NCBI RefSeq assembly: GCF_000426845.1
Contig: NZ_AUGD01000006.1
Location: 186,001 to 250,000, forward strand
Length of the DNA: 64,000 nucleotides
Source: Bradyrhizobium sp. in8p8
GTDB lineage: Bacteria; Pseudomonadota; Alphaproteobacteria; Rhizobiales; Xanthobacteraceae
Reading direction: 5' to 3'
How positions within the stretch are numbered: the stretch's first letter is position 1; every line of letters starts with the position of its first letter. The position numbers were made by a program, and so were the translations under genes. A model generated the notes under the pieces. It was given only the letters and a program-made list of their open reading frames with translations. It had not been told where the DNA came from and did no database searches. Of this stretch, positions 26,623-34,295 are shown one piece after another.

Positions 26623-27822
26623 CTACGAATGCTCGCCTGCCGTCGCTTGGGCGTTCTGATCCGCACGAAGCAGCAGAAGCGCGAACAAGGCGGTGACCGA
26701 GGCCAGTGCGCTGATCCAGAGCGCGCTGCTGCCGACATGCTCCACCAGCAGTCCCAGCGCAAGCGGCGCGAAAGCGCCTGTTGCCCTGGAGGGCAGCGAG
26801 ATCACGCCGACACGCCGGCCGAATCCCACCGGCCCGAACAGCGCCAATGGCAGCGTACCACGGGCAATGGTGATGATGCCGTTGCCCGCGCCATACAGCA
26901 CCGTGAAGGCCGGCGCGAGCCAAGGGCCGCCCGCGACCAGCGCAAGCACGCCGATCGGATTCATGAGCATCGCGAGCCTTGCCGACAGCAGCGGATGAAA
27001 CCGGCTGAGCCATCCTGCTTCGAGCAGGCGGGCGCCGACTTGCGCAGGTCCGACCAAGGCGCCTGCGAACAACGCCTGTGCCGGCGTCGCGCCGAACGCA
27101 ACCAGCATGGTCGGCAGAATGGCCGAGACTCCCGAGCTCACGAAGCTCGCGGCCGCAAACATGTATGCCAGCAGCAGCATTGCGAAGGTCTCGCTCTGGC
27201 CGCTGGACTGTCGGCTCGCGCTCGTGGTCGATCGGGAGTCCTCGGCCAATGGAACGGCACGGGGCAACGAACAATTGAGCGGCAAGGCAACGCAAATATG
27301 GATCGCCGCCCATACCTGGCAGGCCGCGCGCCAGCCGTACTCCGAAGCGAGCCATGTCGTGAGCGGCCAGCCGAGAGTGCTGGCAAAACCGGCGATCAGG
27401 GTGATGCCGGTGATCGTTCCTCGCGCATTGGCGCCGTAGATGCGCGCAAGCGTCGCGAACGCCGCTTCATAGAGGCCCATGCCCATGCCGATCCCCAGCA
27501 GGATCCAGGCTGCTATCAGCACCGCCACATCATAAGCCGCGGACAACAGGAGCAGACCCGCGACGAAGACAAGGTTCGAGACCGCAAGCAGGCTGCGCCC
27601 TCCGAACGTATCGATGGAATGCCCGACGCGTGGGCCGAGCAGACCGGAGATGACGAGCGCTCCCGACAGCGCGCCGAACACGTAGGTCGGCGCAAGGCCG
27701 AGATCGCTTGCAATCGGCGCGGCCAGGATCGCAGGGAGATAGTAACTCGACGCCCACGCGATGGTCTGCGCGGTACCGAGCGCGATGACGACGGCGAGCG
27801 ATCCCGCAGCGCCTCGTCTCAT
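26623..27822 (-). CDS. MFS transporter of the arsenic operon (ArsK-like candidate)
   Basis: A polytopic protein of 399 residues with about 12 TMs (for example AAWILLGIGMGMGLYEAAFATLA). The start MRRGAAGS overlaps the flavoprotein stop by 4 bp (ATGA), which fixes it over longer readings. It is the third gene of the arsR-flavoprotein-MFS operon. MFS exporters in such operons include ArsK (trivalent arsenicals) and ArsJ. ArsJ is paired with a GAPDH gene, absent here, so ArsK-like export is the better guess. Motif A is weak (GPRVGHSIDTFGGR). Confidence 0.75.
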   Translation of the reverse strand: MRRGAAGSLAVVIALGTAQTIAWASSYYLPAILAAPIASDLGLAPTYVFGALSGALVISGLLGPRVGHSIDTFGGRSLLAVSNLVFVAGLLLLSAAYDVAVLIAAWILLGIGMGMGLYEAAFATLARIYGANARGTITGITLIAGFASTLGWPLTTWLASEYGWRAACQVWAAIHICVALPLNCSLPRAVPLAEDSRSTTSASRQSSGQSETFAMLLLAYMFAAASFVSSGVSAILPTMLVAFGATPAQALFAGALVGPAQVGARLLEAGWLSRFHPLLSARLAMLMNPIGVLALVAGGPWLAPAFTVLYGAGNGIITIARGTLPLALFGPVGFGRRVGVISLPSRATGAFAPLALGLLVEHVGSSALWISALASVTALFALLLLRADQNAQATAGEHS

Positions 27823-29183
27823 GAGCAACCGCATCCCGCGCCGCCTGCCTTCTTGGCCGACTCGTCGGCGGCGCAGCAGGCCGAAGGCTCGGTTTTGGCA
27901 GGACCGCCGCAGCATCCCGCTGCGCCGACGGACTCGACGTCGCCACGCGTGCAGACGCCGGTCTCCGGCAGCACGAGTTCGACCCGTGCCGCAGCCTCCT
28001 TGTCGCCGGCGATGTCGGCGACGATCGAGCGGACCTGCTCGTATCCGGTCATCATCAGGAAGGTCGGCGCCCGGCCGTAGGATTTCATGCCGGCGAGATA
28101 GAAGCCGGGCTCATCATGCGTCAGTTCCCGCGCACCATGAGGCCGCACCGTTCCGCAGCTATGCTCATTGGGATCGATGAGCGGCGCGAGCGCGACGGGC
28201 GCCTCGATTGCCGGATCGAGCCGCAGCCGCAGCTCGGATAGAAACGAGAGATCGGGACGGAAGCCGGTCGACACCACCAGCTCATCCGCAACCACACTCC
28301 GCGCACCGCAGCAGGCACCTGCTGAAATCCTGAGACGCCCCTCGAAGTCCGAGAGGTGGGTGACACCGAAGCCGGTCTCGACCTTGATTTTTCCAGCAGC
28401 TACGAGCGCGGCGAAGGTGGAGCCAAGTTCGCCGCGGGCGGCGAGCTTGTCGTTGCTGCCGCCGCCGAAGGCCTTGGCAGGATCGCCGCCGCGCAACAGC
28501 CAAACGGGCTTGGTGCCGGGCACCTCCTCGGCGAGCTGCGCGAGATCGATCAGCGTGCCCAGCGCGGAATGGCCGGCGCCGAGCACGGCAACGGTCTTGC
28601 CGGCATATCTGCCGCGCGCAGCGCCCCGCACGTCCGGCATGCCGTACGCGATGCGGTCGCCGCACTCGGATTCGCCGATCGCAGGCAAGCCGTTGCTGCC
28701 GGCGGGATTGGGCGAGAACCACGTACCTGAGACGTCGATGACGGCATCGGCGCGCAGCACCTCAGGGCCCTTGCCGTTCTGATAGCGGATTTCGAAAGGC
28801 GCTTGCTCCCGCCCCTTCGTCTTCGCCTTGTCGAAGCCGACGCGGCTGATGGCCGTGACACGGCTCGAGGTCCGGATGGTGTCGCGCAGCGGCGTTCGCG
28901 TTGCGAGCGGCGCGAGATAGCGCTCGATCAGCTCGCCGCCGGTCGGATAGGAGCTCGGGTTCGGCGAGTTCCATCCGGTCGGCGCAAGCAGCCGCGTCGA
29001 AGCCTTGTCGACGTTGTATTCCCACGGCGAGAAGAGCTGGACGTGCTGCCATTGACGCACCGCATGCCCGGCCTCGGGCCCGGCTTCGAGCACGATGGGG
29101 GAAATGCCGCGCTCGAGCACATGCGCGGCGGCTGCGAGACCGACCGGGCCCGCTCCGATGATAGCTACCGTCTTCTTATCCAT
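27819..29183 (-). CDS. FAD/NAD(P)-binding flavoprotein of the ars operon with a Cys-rich tail
   Basis: A 454-residue flavoprotein. An N-terminal FAD-binding GxGxxG (AIIGAGPVGLAAAAHVLE) and a second dinucleotide motif (VAVLGAGHSALGTLI) give the layout of flavin monooxygenase-like proteins such as ArsO. The C-terminus is a low-complexity tail with repeated Cys (GCCGG, ACCAADE, GCGCS), well suited to As(III) binding. It lies between an ArsR gene and an MFS gene on the same strand. It may oxidise or carry trivalent arsenicals. The reaction is not established for this subfamily. Confidence 0.82.
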   Translation of the reverse strand: MDKKTVAIIGAGPVGLAAAAHVLERGISPIVLEAGPEAGHAVRQWQHVQLFSPWEYNVDKASTRLLAPTGWNSPNPSSYPTGGELIERYLAPLATRTPLRDTIRTSSRVTAISRVGFDKAKTKGREQAPFEIRYQNGKGPEVLRADAVIDVSGTWFSPNPAGSNGLPAIGESECGDRIAYGMPDVRGAARGRYAGKTVAVLGAGHSALGTLIDLAQLAEEVPGTKPVWLLRGGDPAKAFGGGSNDKLAARGELGSTFAALVAAGKIKVETGFGVTHLSDFEGRLRISAGACCGARSVVADELVVSTGFRPDLSFLSELRLRLDPAIEAPVALAPLIDPNEHSCGTVRPHGARELTHDEPGFYLAGMKSYGRAPTFLMMTGYEQVRSIVADIAGDKEAAARVELVLPETGVCTRGDVESVGAAGCCGGPAKTEPSACCAADESAKKAGGAGCGCS

Positions 29184-29231
29184 GTCGAACTCTCCATCCT
29201 TCTAGAATTATGGAACAAGAAGCCAAATGAA

Positions 29232-29549
29232 TCAGGCTGCCGTCTGGGCATCCCTGCATCCGGTTTCTTCGGCACAGCACTCCGCAACCAGGAAGTCGAC
29301 CAGCCCGCGCACGGCGTCGAAATTGGCGCGGCAGATCAGGGTCGTCGATTCCCTGCTCTGACTGACCAGTCCGACCAAGACGAGCGCCTTGATGTGGTGC
29401 GACAGCGTCGATGCGGGGATCTTCAGCTTGTCCTGCAAGCGGCCGACCGGCATGCCCGCGTGCCCGGCCCGAACCAGCGCCCGATAGATCTGCAGGCGGG
29501 TCCGATTTCCCAGGGCTTCCAGGCGTGCTGCTGCGTCGTCGATCTTCAT
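29232..29549 (-). CDS. arsR: ArsR-family repressor, minus-strand ars operon
   Basis: A 105-residue winged-helix repressor starting at MKIDDAAARLEALGN. The recognition helix is ASTLSHHIKALVLVGLV. A C-terminal Cys set (AECCAEETGC) is a likely As(III) or Sb(III) site, placed as in ArsR types that bind metalloid near the C-terminus and not in the DNA-binding helix. It heads the flavoprotein-MFS operon (48-bp gap) and is divergent from the second arsR with a 124-bp shared control region. Confidence 0.88.
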   Translation of the reverse strand: MKIDDAAARLEALGNRTRLQIYRALVRAGHAGMPVGRLQDKLKIPASTLSHHIKALVLVGLVSQSRESTTLICRANFDAVRGLVDFLVAECCAEETGCRDAQTAA

Positions 29550-29579
29550 GAGCCACACGATGCGCCGGTGCGGACCGAT

Positions 29580-29609
29580 TGTCAAACGATATTTCTAGAA
29601 TATTCGAAA
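29580..29609 (-). promoter_or_regulatory. Minus-strand ars promoter and AT-rich operator candidate
   Basis: On the minus strand TTGACA (29585-29580) is a perfect -35 box, with CATCGT 17 bp on as a weak -10. Just upstream lies the AT-rich imperfect palindrome TTTCTAGAATATTCGAAA (29592-29609), a plausible ArsR-binding site. The assignment to either ArsR is inference. Confidence 0.4.
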
Positions 29610-29637
29610 CATTGCGCCGCGAGATGCGGATTCCGGG

Positions 29638-29678
29638 TTGACGCCGCCCGCATAAATCCATAAATCTGGATATATGGA
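29638..29678 (+). promoter_or_regulatory. Plus-strand ars promoter with operator over the start codon
   Basis: TTGACG (29638-29643), 17 bp, then TAAATC (29661-29666) as -35 and -10. A tandem direct repeat CATAAATC occurs at 29651-29658 and 29659-29666. An inverted repeat TCCATA/TATGGA (29657-29662, 29673-29678) spans the -10 and the ATG at 29674. A repressor bound here would block both RNA polymerase and translation initiation. The leader would be very short or absent. Confidence 0.45.
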
Positions 29679-30036
29679 AACGGAGCAAGCTGTCCTGGCG
29701 CTCGCCGCGCTGTCTCAACCGACACGTCTGGAGGCGTTCCGGACGCTGGTCAGACACGAGCCTGACGGTCTTGCGGCCGGCGACCTCGCGCGCCTGCTGG
29801 AAGTCCCCCAAAACACGCTCTCGGCGCATCTGTCGATTATGAGCCGCGCGCGCCTCGTGTCTTCCGAGCGGCACAGCCGCTCGATCATCTATCGCGCCAA
29901 CCTCGGCGAATTTCGTGACATCGCGCTCTTCATGCTGCGCGATTGCTGCGGCGGACGGCCGGAAGTTTGCGAACCCGTCGTCGAGAGCCTGCAATCGTGC
30001 TGCGCTCCCAATCGAAAGGAGAAGGCCCGTGCCTGA
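29674..30036 (+). CDS. arsR: ArsR-family repressor, plus-strand ars operon
   Basis: A 120-residue winged-helix repressor. It has the usual N-terminal phrase (LAALSQPTRLEAFRTLV) and the recognition helix PQNTLSAHLSIMSRARLV. The C-terminal cysteines are DCCGGRPEVC and SCC, a metalloid site placed differently from the minus-strand ArsR. It overlaps arsC by 8 bp. It probably autoregulates through the repeats covering its own start codon. Confidence 0.9.
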   Translation: METEQAVLALAALSQPTRLEAFRTLVRHEPDGLAAGDLARLLEVPQNTLSAHLSIMSRARLVSSERHSRSIIYRANLGEFRDIALFMLRDCCGGRPEVCEPVVESLQSCCAPNRKEKARA

Positions 30037-30556
30037 TCGCGTATACAACGTGCTGTTCCTTTGCACGGGCAATTCAGCCCGTTCCGTGCTCGCAGAATCG
30101 ATCCTTCGCAAGGACGGTGCCGGGCGCTTTCGCTCCTTCTCCGCAGGGAGCACGCCGAAGGGCGCCGTGCATCCGCTGGCGCTGCGCACGCTGCAGAGCA
30201 TGGACTACCCGATCGACGGGATGCGCTCCAAGAGCTGGCTGGAATTCGCAGCCGCCGACGCACCGGTGATGGATTTCGTCTTTACCGTCTGCGACAACGC
30301 CGCCGGCGAAGCATGTCCCGTCTGGCCCGGCCAACCGATGACTGCGCATTGGGGCATCGAAGATCCTGCGGCCGTCGAAGGCACCGAGATCGAAAGACTT
30401 GCGGCCTTCTCGCGCGCGTTCCGTTACTTGAAGAACCGTATTGGCGCCTTCGTGAACCTGCCCCTCAGCGGCATTGACCGGCTTTCCCTCGGGACCAAGC
30501 TTCGGGAAATCGGCCGATCCGAGGGAGCGACCTCCGGCAAGAGCGACGTGGCTTAG
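30029..30556 (+). CDS. arsC: Arsenate reductase, low-molecular-weight phosphatase type
   Basis: A 175-residue protein with a GTG start at 30029, overlapping arsR by 8 bp behind a strong ribosome site (AAAGGAGAAGG); the longer upstream reading is out-of-frame arsR sequence. The P-loop CTGNSARS begins at Cys12 (CX5R). TVCDNAAGEACPVWPG supplies the downstream cysteines for the thiol relay. It reduces As(V) to As(III) in the cytoplasm for export by the ACR3 pump encoded 2 bp downstream. Confidence 0.92.
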   Translation: MPDRVYNVLFLCTGNSARSVLAESILRKDGAGRFRSFSAGSTPKGAVHPLALRTLQSMDYPIDGMRSKSWLEFAAADAPVMDFVFTVCDNAAGEACPVWPGQPMTAHWGIEDPAAVEGTEIERLAAFSRAFRYLKNRIGAFVNLPLSGIDRLSLGTKLREIGRSEGATSGKSDVA

Positions 30557-30558
30557 CG

Positions 30559-31614
30559 ATGAGCATCTTCGAACGATACCTCACGCTGTGGGTCGCGCTT
30601 TGCATCGTGGTCGGCGTGGCGCTGGGCCACGTGATGCCCGGCTTCTTCGGCGCCGTTGCGGCTGCCGAGGTCGCCAAGGTCAACCTGCCGGTCGCGATGC
30701 TGATCTGGCTCATGATCGTGCCGATGTTGCTGAAGATCGACTTCGGCTCGCTGGGCCAGGTCCGGGAGCACTGGCGGGGCGTCGGCGTGACCCTCTTCAT
30801 CAACTGGGCCGTAAAGCCGTTCTCGATGGCGCTGCTCGGCTCCTTCTTCATCGGTCACCTCTTCGCACCGTGGCTGCCGTCCGCTCAGATCCCATCCTAC
30901 ATCGCCGGCCTGATCCTGCTTGCGGCTGCACCGTGCACCGCGATGGTGTTCGTGTGGTCCAATCTTTGCGAGGGAGAGCCCCACTACACGCTGAGCCAGG
31001 TCGCACTCAACGACGTGATCATGGTCTTCCTGTTTGCGCCGCTGGTGGGGTTGCTGCTCGGAGTCGCCTCGATCAGCGTCCCCTGGGACACACTGCTACT
31101 GTCCGTCGTGCTTTACATCGTGGTTCCCGTGGTCGTCGCTCAGCTGTGGCGCAAGATGCTGCTGCGAGAAGGCCCCGATGGCTTCAACCGCGTCATGCGA
31201 ATGCTGCAGCCACTATCGCTTGTCGCACTCCTTGCGACCCTGGTCCTGCTCTTCGGCTTCCAGGGAGAGCAGATCGTCAGGCAGCCCGGCGTCATCGCGA
31301 TCCTTGCCGTCCCTATTCTCGTGCAAGTCTATCTCAATGCGGGCCTGGCCTATTGGCTGAGCCGGCGGTTCGGCGTGGCCTGGTGCGTGGCGGCCCCAGC
31401 GGCGCTCATCGGCGCCAGCAACTTCTTCGAGCTGGCAGTCGCCGCCGCGATCAGCCTGTTCGGTTTGGAGTCCGGCGCGGCGCTGGCAACCGTGGTTGGC
31501 GTCCTTGTCGAGGTGCCGGTGATGCTGTCCGTCGTCCGCATCGTCAAGGCTACGCGGGGGTGGTACGAAGCGGGAGCGGGTAAAGTCCCGGCGGCTGCCG
31601 AGGCCCACCAATAA
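30559..31614 (+). CDS. acr3: ACR3-family arsenite efflux transporter
   Basis: A 351-residue inner-membrane protein with about 10 TMs, the normal ACR3 length. The essential cysteine is Cys126 in LLAAAPCTAMVFVWSNL, and the second conserved region is GASNFFELAVAAAISLFG. It extrudes arsenite (and possibly antimonite) using the proton gradient. It starts 2 bp after arsC, so the two are almost surely co-translated. Confidence 0.95.
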   Translation: MSIFERYLTLWVALCIVVGVALGHVMPGFFGAVAAAEVAKVNLPVAMLIWLMIVPMLLKIDFGSLGQVREHWRGVGVTLFINWAVKPFSMALLGSFFIGHLFAPWLPSAQIPSYIAGLILLAAAPCTAMVFVWSNLCEGEPHYTLSQVALNDVIMVFLFAPLVGLLLGVASISVPWDTLLLSVVLYIVVPVVVAQLWRKMLLREGPDGFNRVMRMLQPLSLVALLATLVLLFGFQGEQIVRQPGVIAILAVPILVQVYLNAGLAYWLSRRFGVAWCVAAPAALIGASNFFELAVAAAISLFGLESGAALATVVGVLVEVPVMLSVVRIVKATRGWYEAGAGKVPAAAEAHQ

Positions 31615-31674
31615 ATCATCATTCGCCGGCGGCAGAGCGGCATGCCGGTCTGCCAGTTACCGAGAGATACGTCG

Positions 31675-32076
31675 ATGAGCGTCACGATCTATCACAACCC
31701 GGCTTGCGGCACTTCACGCAACACCTTGGCCATGATCCGGCAGAGCGGTGTCGAGCCTGTCGTCGTCGAGTATCTGAAGACCCCGCCGTCCCGCGACAGG
31801 CTGGTCGAGCTCATCCAGGCGATGGGGATCTCCCCTCGCGCGCTGCTGCGAGAGAAAGGCACGCCCTTTCGCGAGCTTGGCCTCGACGATCCCAAATGGA
31901 CCGATGACGAGCTGATCGATCAGATGGTCGCCCATCCCATTCTCATCAACCGTCCGATCGTGGTGACGCCAAAGGGGACGCGCTTGTGCCGACCGTCGGA
32001 GGCCGTGATTGATCTCCTGGACGATCCCGTCGGCCGCTTCGTGAAGGAAGACGGCGAAGTGGTCGAAGCGCGATAG
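31675..32076 (+). CDS. arsC: Arsenate reductase, glutaredoxin-coupled (Spx/ArsC fold)
   Basis: A 133-residue protein with catalytic Cys11 in YHNPACGTSRNTL and the ArsC phrase ILINRPIVVTPKGTRLCRP. This is the E. coli R773-type enzyme, unrelated in fold to the LMW-phosphatase ArsC two genes upstream. It uses glutathione and glutaredoxin. It lies 60 bp after acr3 and probably ends the operon, giving the cell two independent arsenate reductases. Confidence 0.92.
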   Translation: MSVTIYHNPACGTSRNTLAMIRQSGVEPVVVEYLKTPPSRDRLVELIQAMGISPRALLREKGTPFRELGLDDPKWTDDELIDQMVAHPILINRPIVVTPKGTRLCRPSEAVIDLLDDPVGRFVKEDGEVVEAR

Positions 32077-32133
32077 GCTTCCAGCGCGTCTCCTCGCGCC
32101 GCTCGATCGGCGCGCAGAACACGGAGCGTGGAA

Positions 32134-32532
32134 TCAGGCGGGACCCGCCTGCTGCGAGCCCGCGTTGAGGAGCTGGGAAACAGCCGCGACGACCTGGGCC
32201 GGCGCGAACGGCTTTTGAAGCAAAATGCTGTTTGGCACACCGAGTACAGGCCACTTGTCGGCGGCGCCGCCGGTCATGTAAACCACGGGAAAGTGAGGAT
32301 CGATCTCACGGGCGGCTCTCGCGACTTCCCAGCCGTCGCGATCACCGAGCAAATTGACGTCGGTTACGAGAGCGCGGTAGGGCACGAGACCACCCTTCAG
32401 CAGCGCGATAGCTTCCTTGCCCGTCTTCGCAGTTGCGATCTGAAAGCCTCCCTCTGCAAGGGCGTCTTCAACAACAGCCAGGATCGCATCCTCGTCTTCT
32501 ATCACCAAAATTAATGGCAGTTCCGTCGCCAT
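32134..32532 (-). CDS. Single-domain response regulator
   Basis: A receiver domain alone, 132 residues, starting at MATELPLILV. Acidic pocket residues are in VIEDEDAI, the phospho-acceptor is Asp58 in ALVTDVNLLG, the conserved Thr is in VVYMTGG and the Lys in LLQKPFAPAQ. There is no output domain, so it works through protein contacts (CheY/DivK-like) or in a phosphorelay. No kinase is adjacent. It is convergent with the second arsC. Confidence 0.88.
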   Translation of the reverse strand: MATELPLILVIEDEDAILAVVEDALAEGGFQIATAKTGKEAIALLKGGLVPYRALVTDVNLLGDRDGWEVARAAREIDPHFPVVYMTGGAADKWPVLGVPNSILLQKPFAPAQVVAAVSQLLNAGSQQAGPA

Positions 32533-32559
32533 GTCGTTCCCCGTTACCGCTACTCTGTC

Positions 32560-32800
32560 TAAAAGTGCACACAACGTGGTTTGTTCCGGCGGCAGAACGG
32601 AATCTGCAGCAACGGGAGAGGAACCGGCGGCGTCCGGCCCTCATCCATAACCTTGCGCCGCCTGGACACCTCTCGACTTGAGCTTGAGACGGGAACAATC
32701 CTGCGATTGCCAAGTTTTCCCGATGCCCTTCCCCAAGGGCACCCCGAATGGCCCCAGCTCAATGCCCCCCGATATCCCCCGCGAGCTGGGGCCTCTTTTT
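32560..32800 (+). ncRNA. Putative small RNA with C-rich loops
   Basis: A strong plus-strand terminator at 32750-32800 has no plus-strand gene in front of it for 670 bp; the response regulator gene lies on the other strand. The stretch before it carries a 7-bp hairpin with a CCCC loop (TGCCCTT 32724-32730, AAGGGCA 32735-32741), and the terminator loop has runs of six and five C. Exposed C-rich loops that can pair with ribosome-binding sites are typical of rhizobial trans-acting sRNAs. The 5' end is a guess and no family is recognised. Confidence 0.4.
32750..32800 (+). terminator. Strong intrinsic terminator
   Basis: GGCCCCAGCTC (32750-32760) pairs perfectly with GAGCTGGGGCC (32783-32793), followed by TCTTTTT. 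The 22-nt loop is C-rich. It faces the plus strand and also separates the convergent zinc-ribbon membrane gene. Confidence 0.8.
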
Positions 32801-32862
32801 ACGAGCCTTACTTGCGGTGCCCATAGCGGCAAACGCCGCGAGCGAGCCGCGTGGATGCGGAC

Positions 32863-33627
32863 CTATCCGAGCAATCCCTTCAACCCCGCATAGATCGAGC
32901 CGACGCCGGTCGCGGCAACGCCGGCCAGCGGCCCCAGAGTCTGCATGAGATCCTGAATCAGGCGGGCTCGGCGACGCAGTTGCTCTTCGCCGACATGCTG
33001 CCCCAGCAGGCGCGCCACGCGGAAGGCGAACGCGTTCGGCTTGCCGCCTTGGGTCAGCACACGCGGTGCGATCTGGAAGATCACGACGCTGAGTATGTTA
33101 CCTGAGACGAAGGCAAGCAGGATGCTGGCACCATATTCGAACACCTCCCGCCACTCGATCCAGACCGTCGGGAGAATGGGAACACCATCGTGCACTCCTG
33201 TCACCGTGAGCATCGCGAGGATACTGACACTTGCGGCCAGGAACGCCAGCACGAGGGCCGTCAGCGCGGACACCCGGTGCAGCGGATAGGCGAGAAAACC
33301 GAACAGGAGCGGTATGACGATCGATGCAATCCGAAGCGGGACCGGCGACACGTTGAACGTGATGGTCACCAGCACATGCGCGATCACCAGCAGCAGCGAT
33401 GGAATACCGACATAGAGCACCGCATGCGTTGCGTAATAGCGCAGCGGATTGTTGTAGCGCTCGAGCCGGACATTGACCCGATCAAGGTCCCGCCTGAGCT
33501 TGTCCAGATCGGCAACGATTTCTTCGATTTCGAGCAGCATCGGTCGCACGACGCGTAAATCCCGCGAGCAATGCTTGCACGCGATGGCTTCGTCCTTGAT
33601 CGTCTCGGCGCAGAACGGACATTCCAT
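32863..33627 (-). CDS. Zinc-ribbon polytopic membrane protein (CHAT operon)
   Basis: A 254-residue protein. An N-terminal zinc ribbon has Cys3, Cys6, Cys17 and Cys20 (MECPFCAETI, CKHC). A short helix with coiled-coil character (EIVADLDKLRRDLDRVNVRLERY) is followed by about four to five hydrophobic segments (VGIPSLLLVIAHVLV, IASIVIPLLFGFLAY, ALTALVLAFLAASVSILAML, ILLAFVSGNILSVVIF). It is the last gene of a four-gene operon, 2 bp after the small zinc-ribbon gene with the same Cys spacing. The function is unknown; it may place the system at the inner membrane. Confidence 0.75.
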   Translation of the reverse strand: MECPFCAETIKDEAIACKHCSRDLRVVRPMLLEIEEIVADLDKLRRDLDRVNVRLERYNNPLRYYATHAVLYVGIPSLLLVIAHVLVTITFNVSPVPLRIASIVIPLLFGFLAYPLHRVSALTALVLAFLAASVSILAMLTVTGVHDGVPILPTVWIEWREVFEYGASILLAFVSGNILSVVIFQIAPRVLTQGGKPNAFAFRVARLLGQHVGEEQLRRRARLIQDLMQTLGPLAGVAATGVGSIYAGLKGLLG

Positions 33628-33629
33628 CG

Positions 33630-33827
33630 CTAGAGCGACTTTCTCCGCCTCATGAAAGCCTCGACCTCGCTCCTGGCCCGCTTCAGCTCGTCGCGCAGTT
33701 CCTCGCGCTTGCGCAGGAGATCATCGCGCTCCGCAACCAGTGTGGCGGGAGCGGCGATGTCGCGCCCGCAGGACGCGCAAACCAGCGCGCCCTCCATATT
33801 CTCGGAAAGGCAGTAAGGACATGTCAC
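33630..33827 (-). CDS. Small zinc-ribbon/coiled-coil protein (CHAT operon)
   Basis: A 65-residue protein with a GTG start overlapping the upstream stop by 4 bp (GTGA). The zinc ribbon has Cys3, Cys6, Cys17 and Cys20, the same spacing as the next gene. A charged coiled-coil helix follows (AERDDLLRKREELRDELKRA) and a basic end. It may pair with the membrane protein through the coiled coils. The function is unknown. Confidence 0.75.
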   Translation of the reverse strand: MTCPYCLSENMEGALVCASCGRDIAAPATLVAERDDLLRKREELRDELKRARSEVEAFMRRRKSL

Positions 33828-34267
33828 CTGGGTGCGACCTTCAGCGTGAAGACGGTCGTGCCCGGCCGGCCATCACTGTCCTTGATGTCGACCCGCACCG
33901 CGTATTCACCTGGCGGCAGCTCTGCATCCTGCATGTTGATGCCATCGGGTTTCACGAAGGGCTTGATCCGAGGGGTCAGGTCGACGTTCGGCGTCCGGAG
34001 GAAGATCATCTTGACGGACTCCGGATCGATCTTGGTCCCGCCGAACGACTCGAACTTCAACATCAGCTGCATCGGTGAGCTGACGGAAGCGCCGGGGGAA
34101 ACGAATTCGACTTTTGGACCGCGCAAGATGCCGCGCCTGTCCGCAGCGACCGCGCCTTTCGGAGGCGGCAGCTTGGCTTCCTCCTCCGTGATCAATTGAA
34201 TCGCATGCGACGTCCCCGGAACCAAGAGACATGCGGCAACGAACCCGACCAAGACATTCCGCTTCAT
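33824..34267 (-). CDS. Small exported beta-rich protein (CHAT operon)
   Basis: A 147-residue protein. The start MKRNVLV opens a signal peptide ending at SHA. The mature C-terminal half is an Ig-like beta domain (MQLMLKFESFGGTKIDPES, AELPPGEYAVRVDIKDSDG). It lies 28 bp after the CHAT peptidase gene and overlaps the zinc-ribbon gene by 4 bp. Being exported like the peptidase, it is a candidate substrate, inhibitor or scaffold. No family is recognised. Confidence 0.72.
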   Translation of the reverse strand: MKRNVLVGFVAACLLVPGTSHAIQLITEEEAKLPPPKGAVAADRRGILRGPKVEFVSPGASVSSPMQLMLKFESFGGTKIDPESVKMIFLRTPNVDLTPRIKPFVKPDGINMQDAELPPGEYAVRVDIKDSDGRPGTTVFTLKVAPR

Positions 34268-34295
34268 TCCCTGCCCCCCTTCCCTCATTTGATCG

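Noticed and set aside
29592..29609. Resemblance to a eukaryotic heat-shock element (TTCnnGAAnnTTC)
   Set aside because: Chance similarity in an AT-rich ars control region of a bacterium; an ArsR operator is the sensible reading.
32690..32720. EcfG-type stress promoter (GGAAC-N17-GTTT) before the putative sRNA end
   Set aside because: The -10 part does not match CGTT and its position would leave a transcript of under 90 nt; too weak to list.
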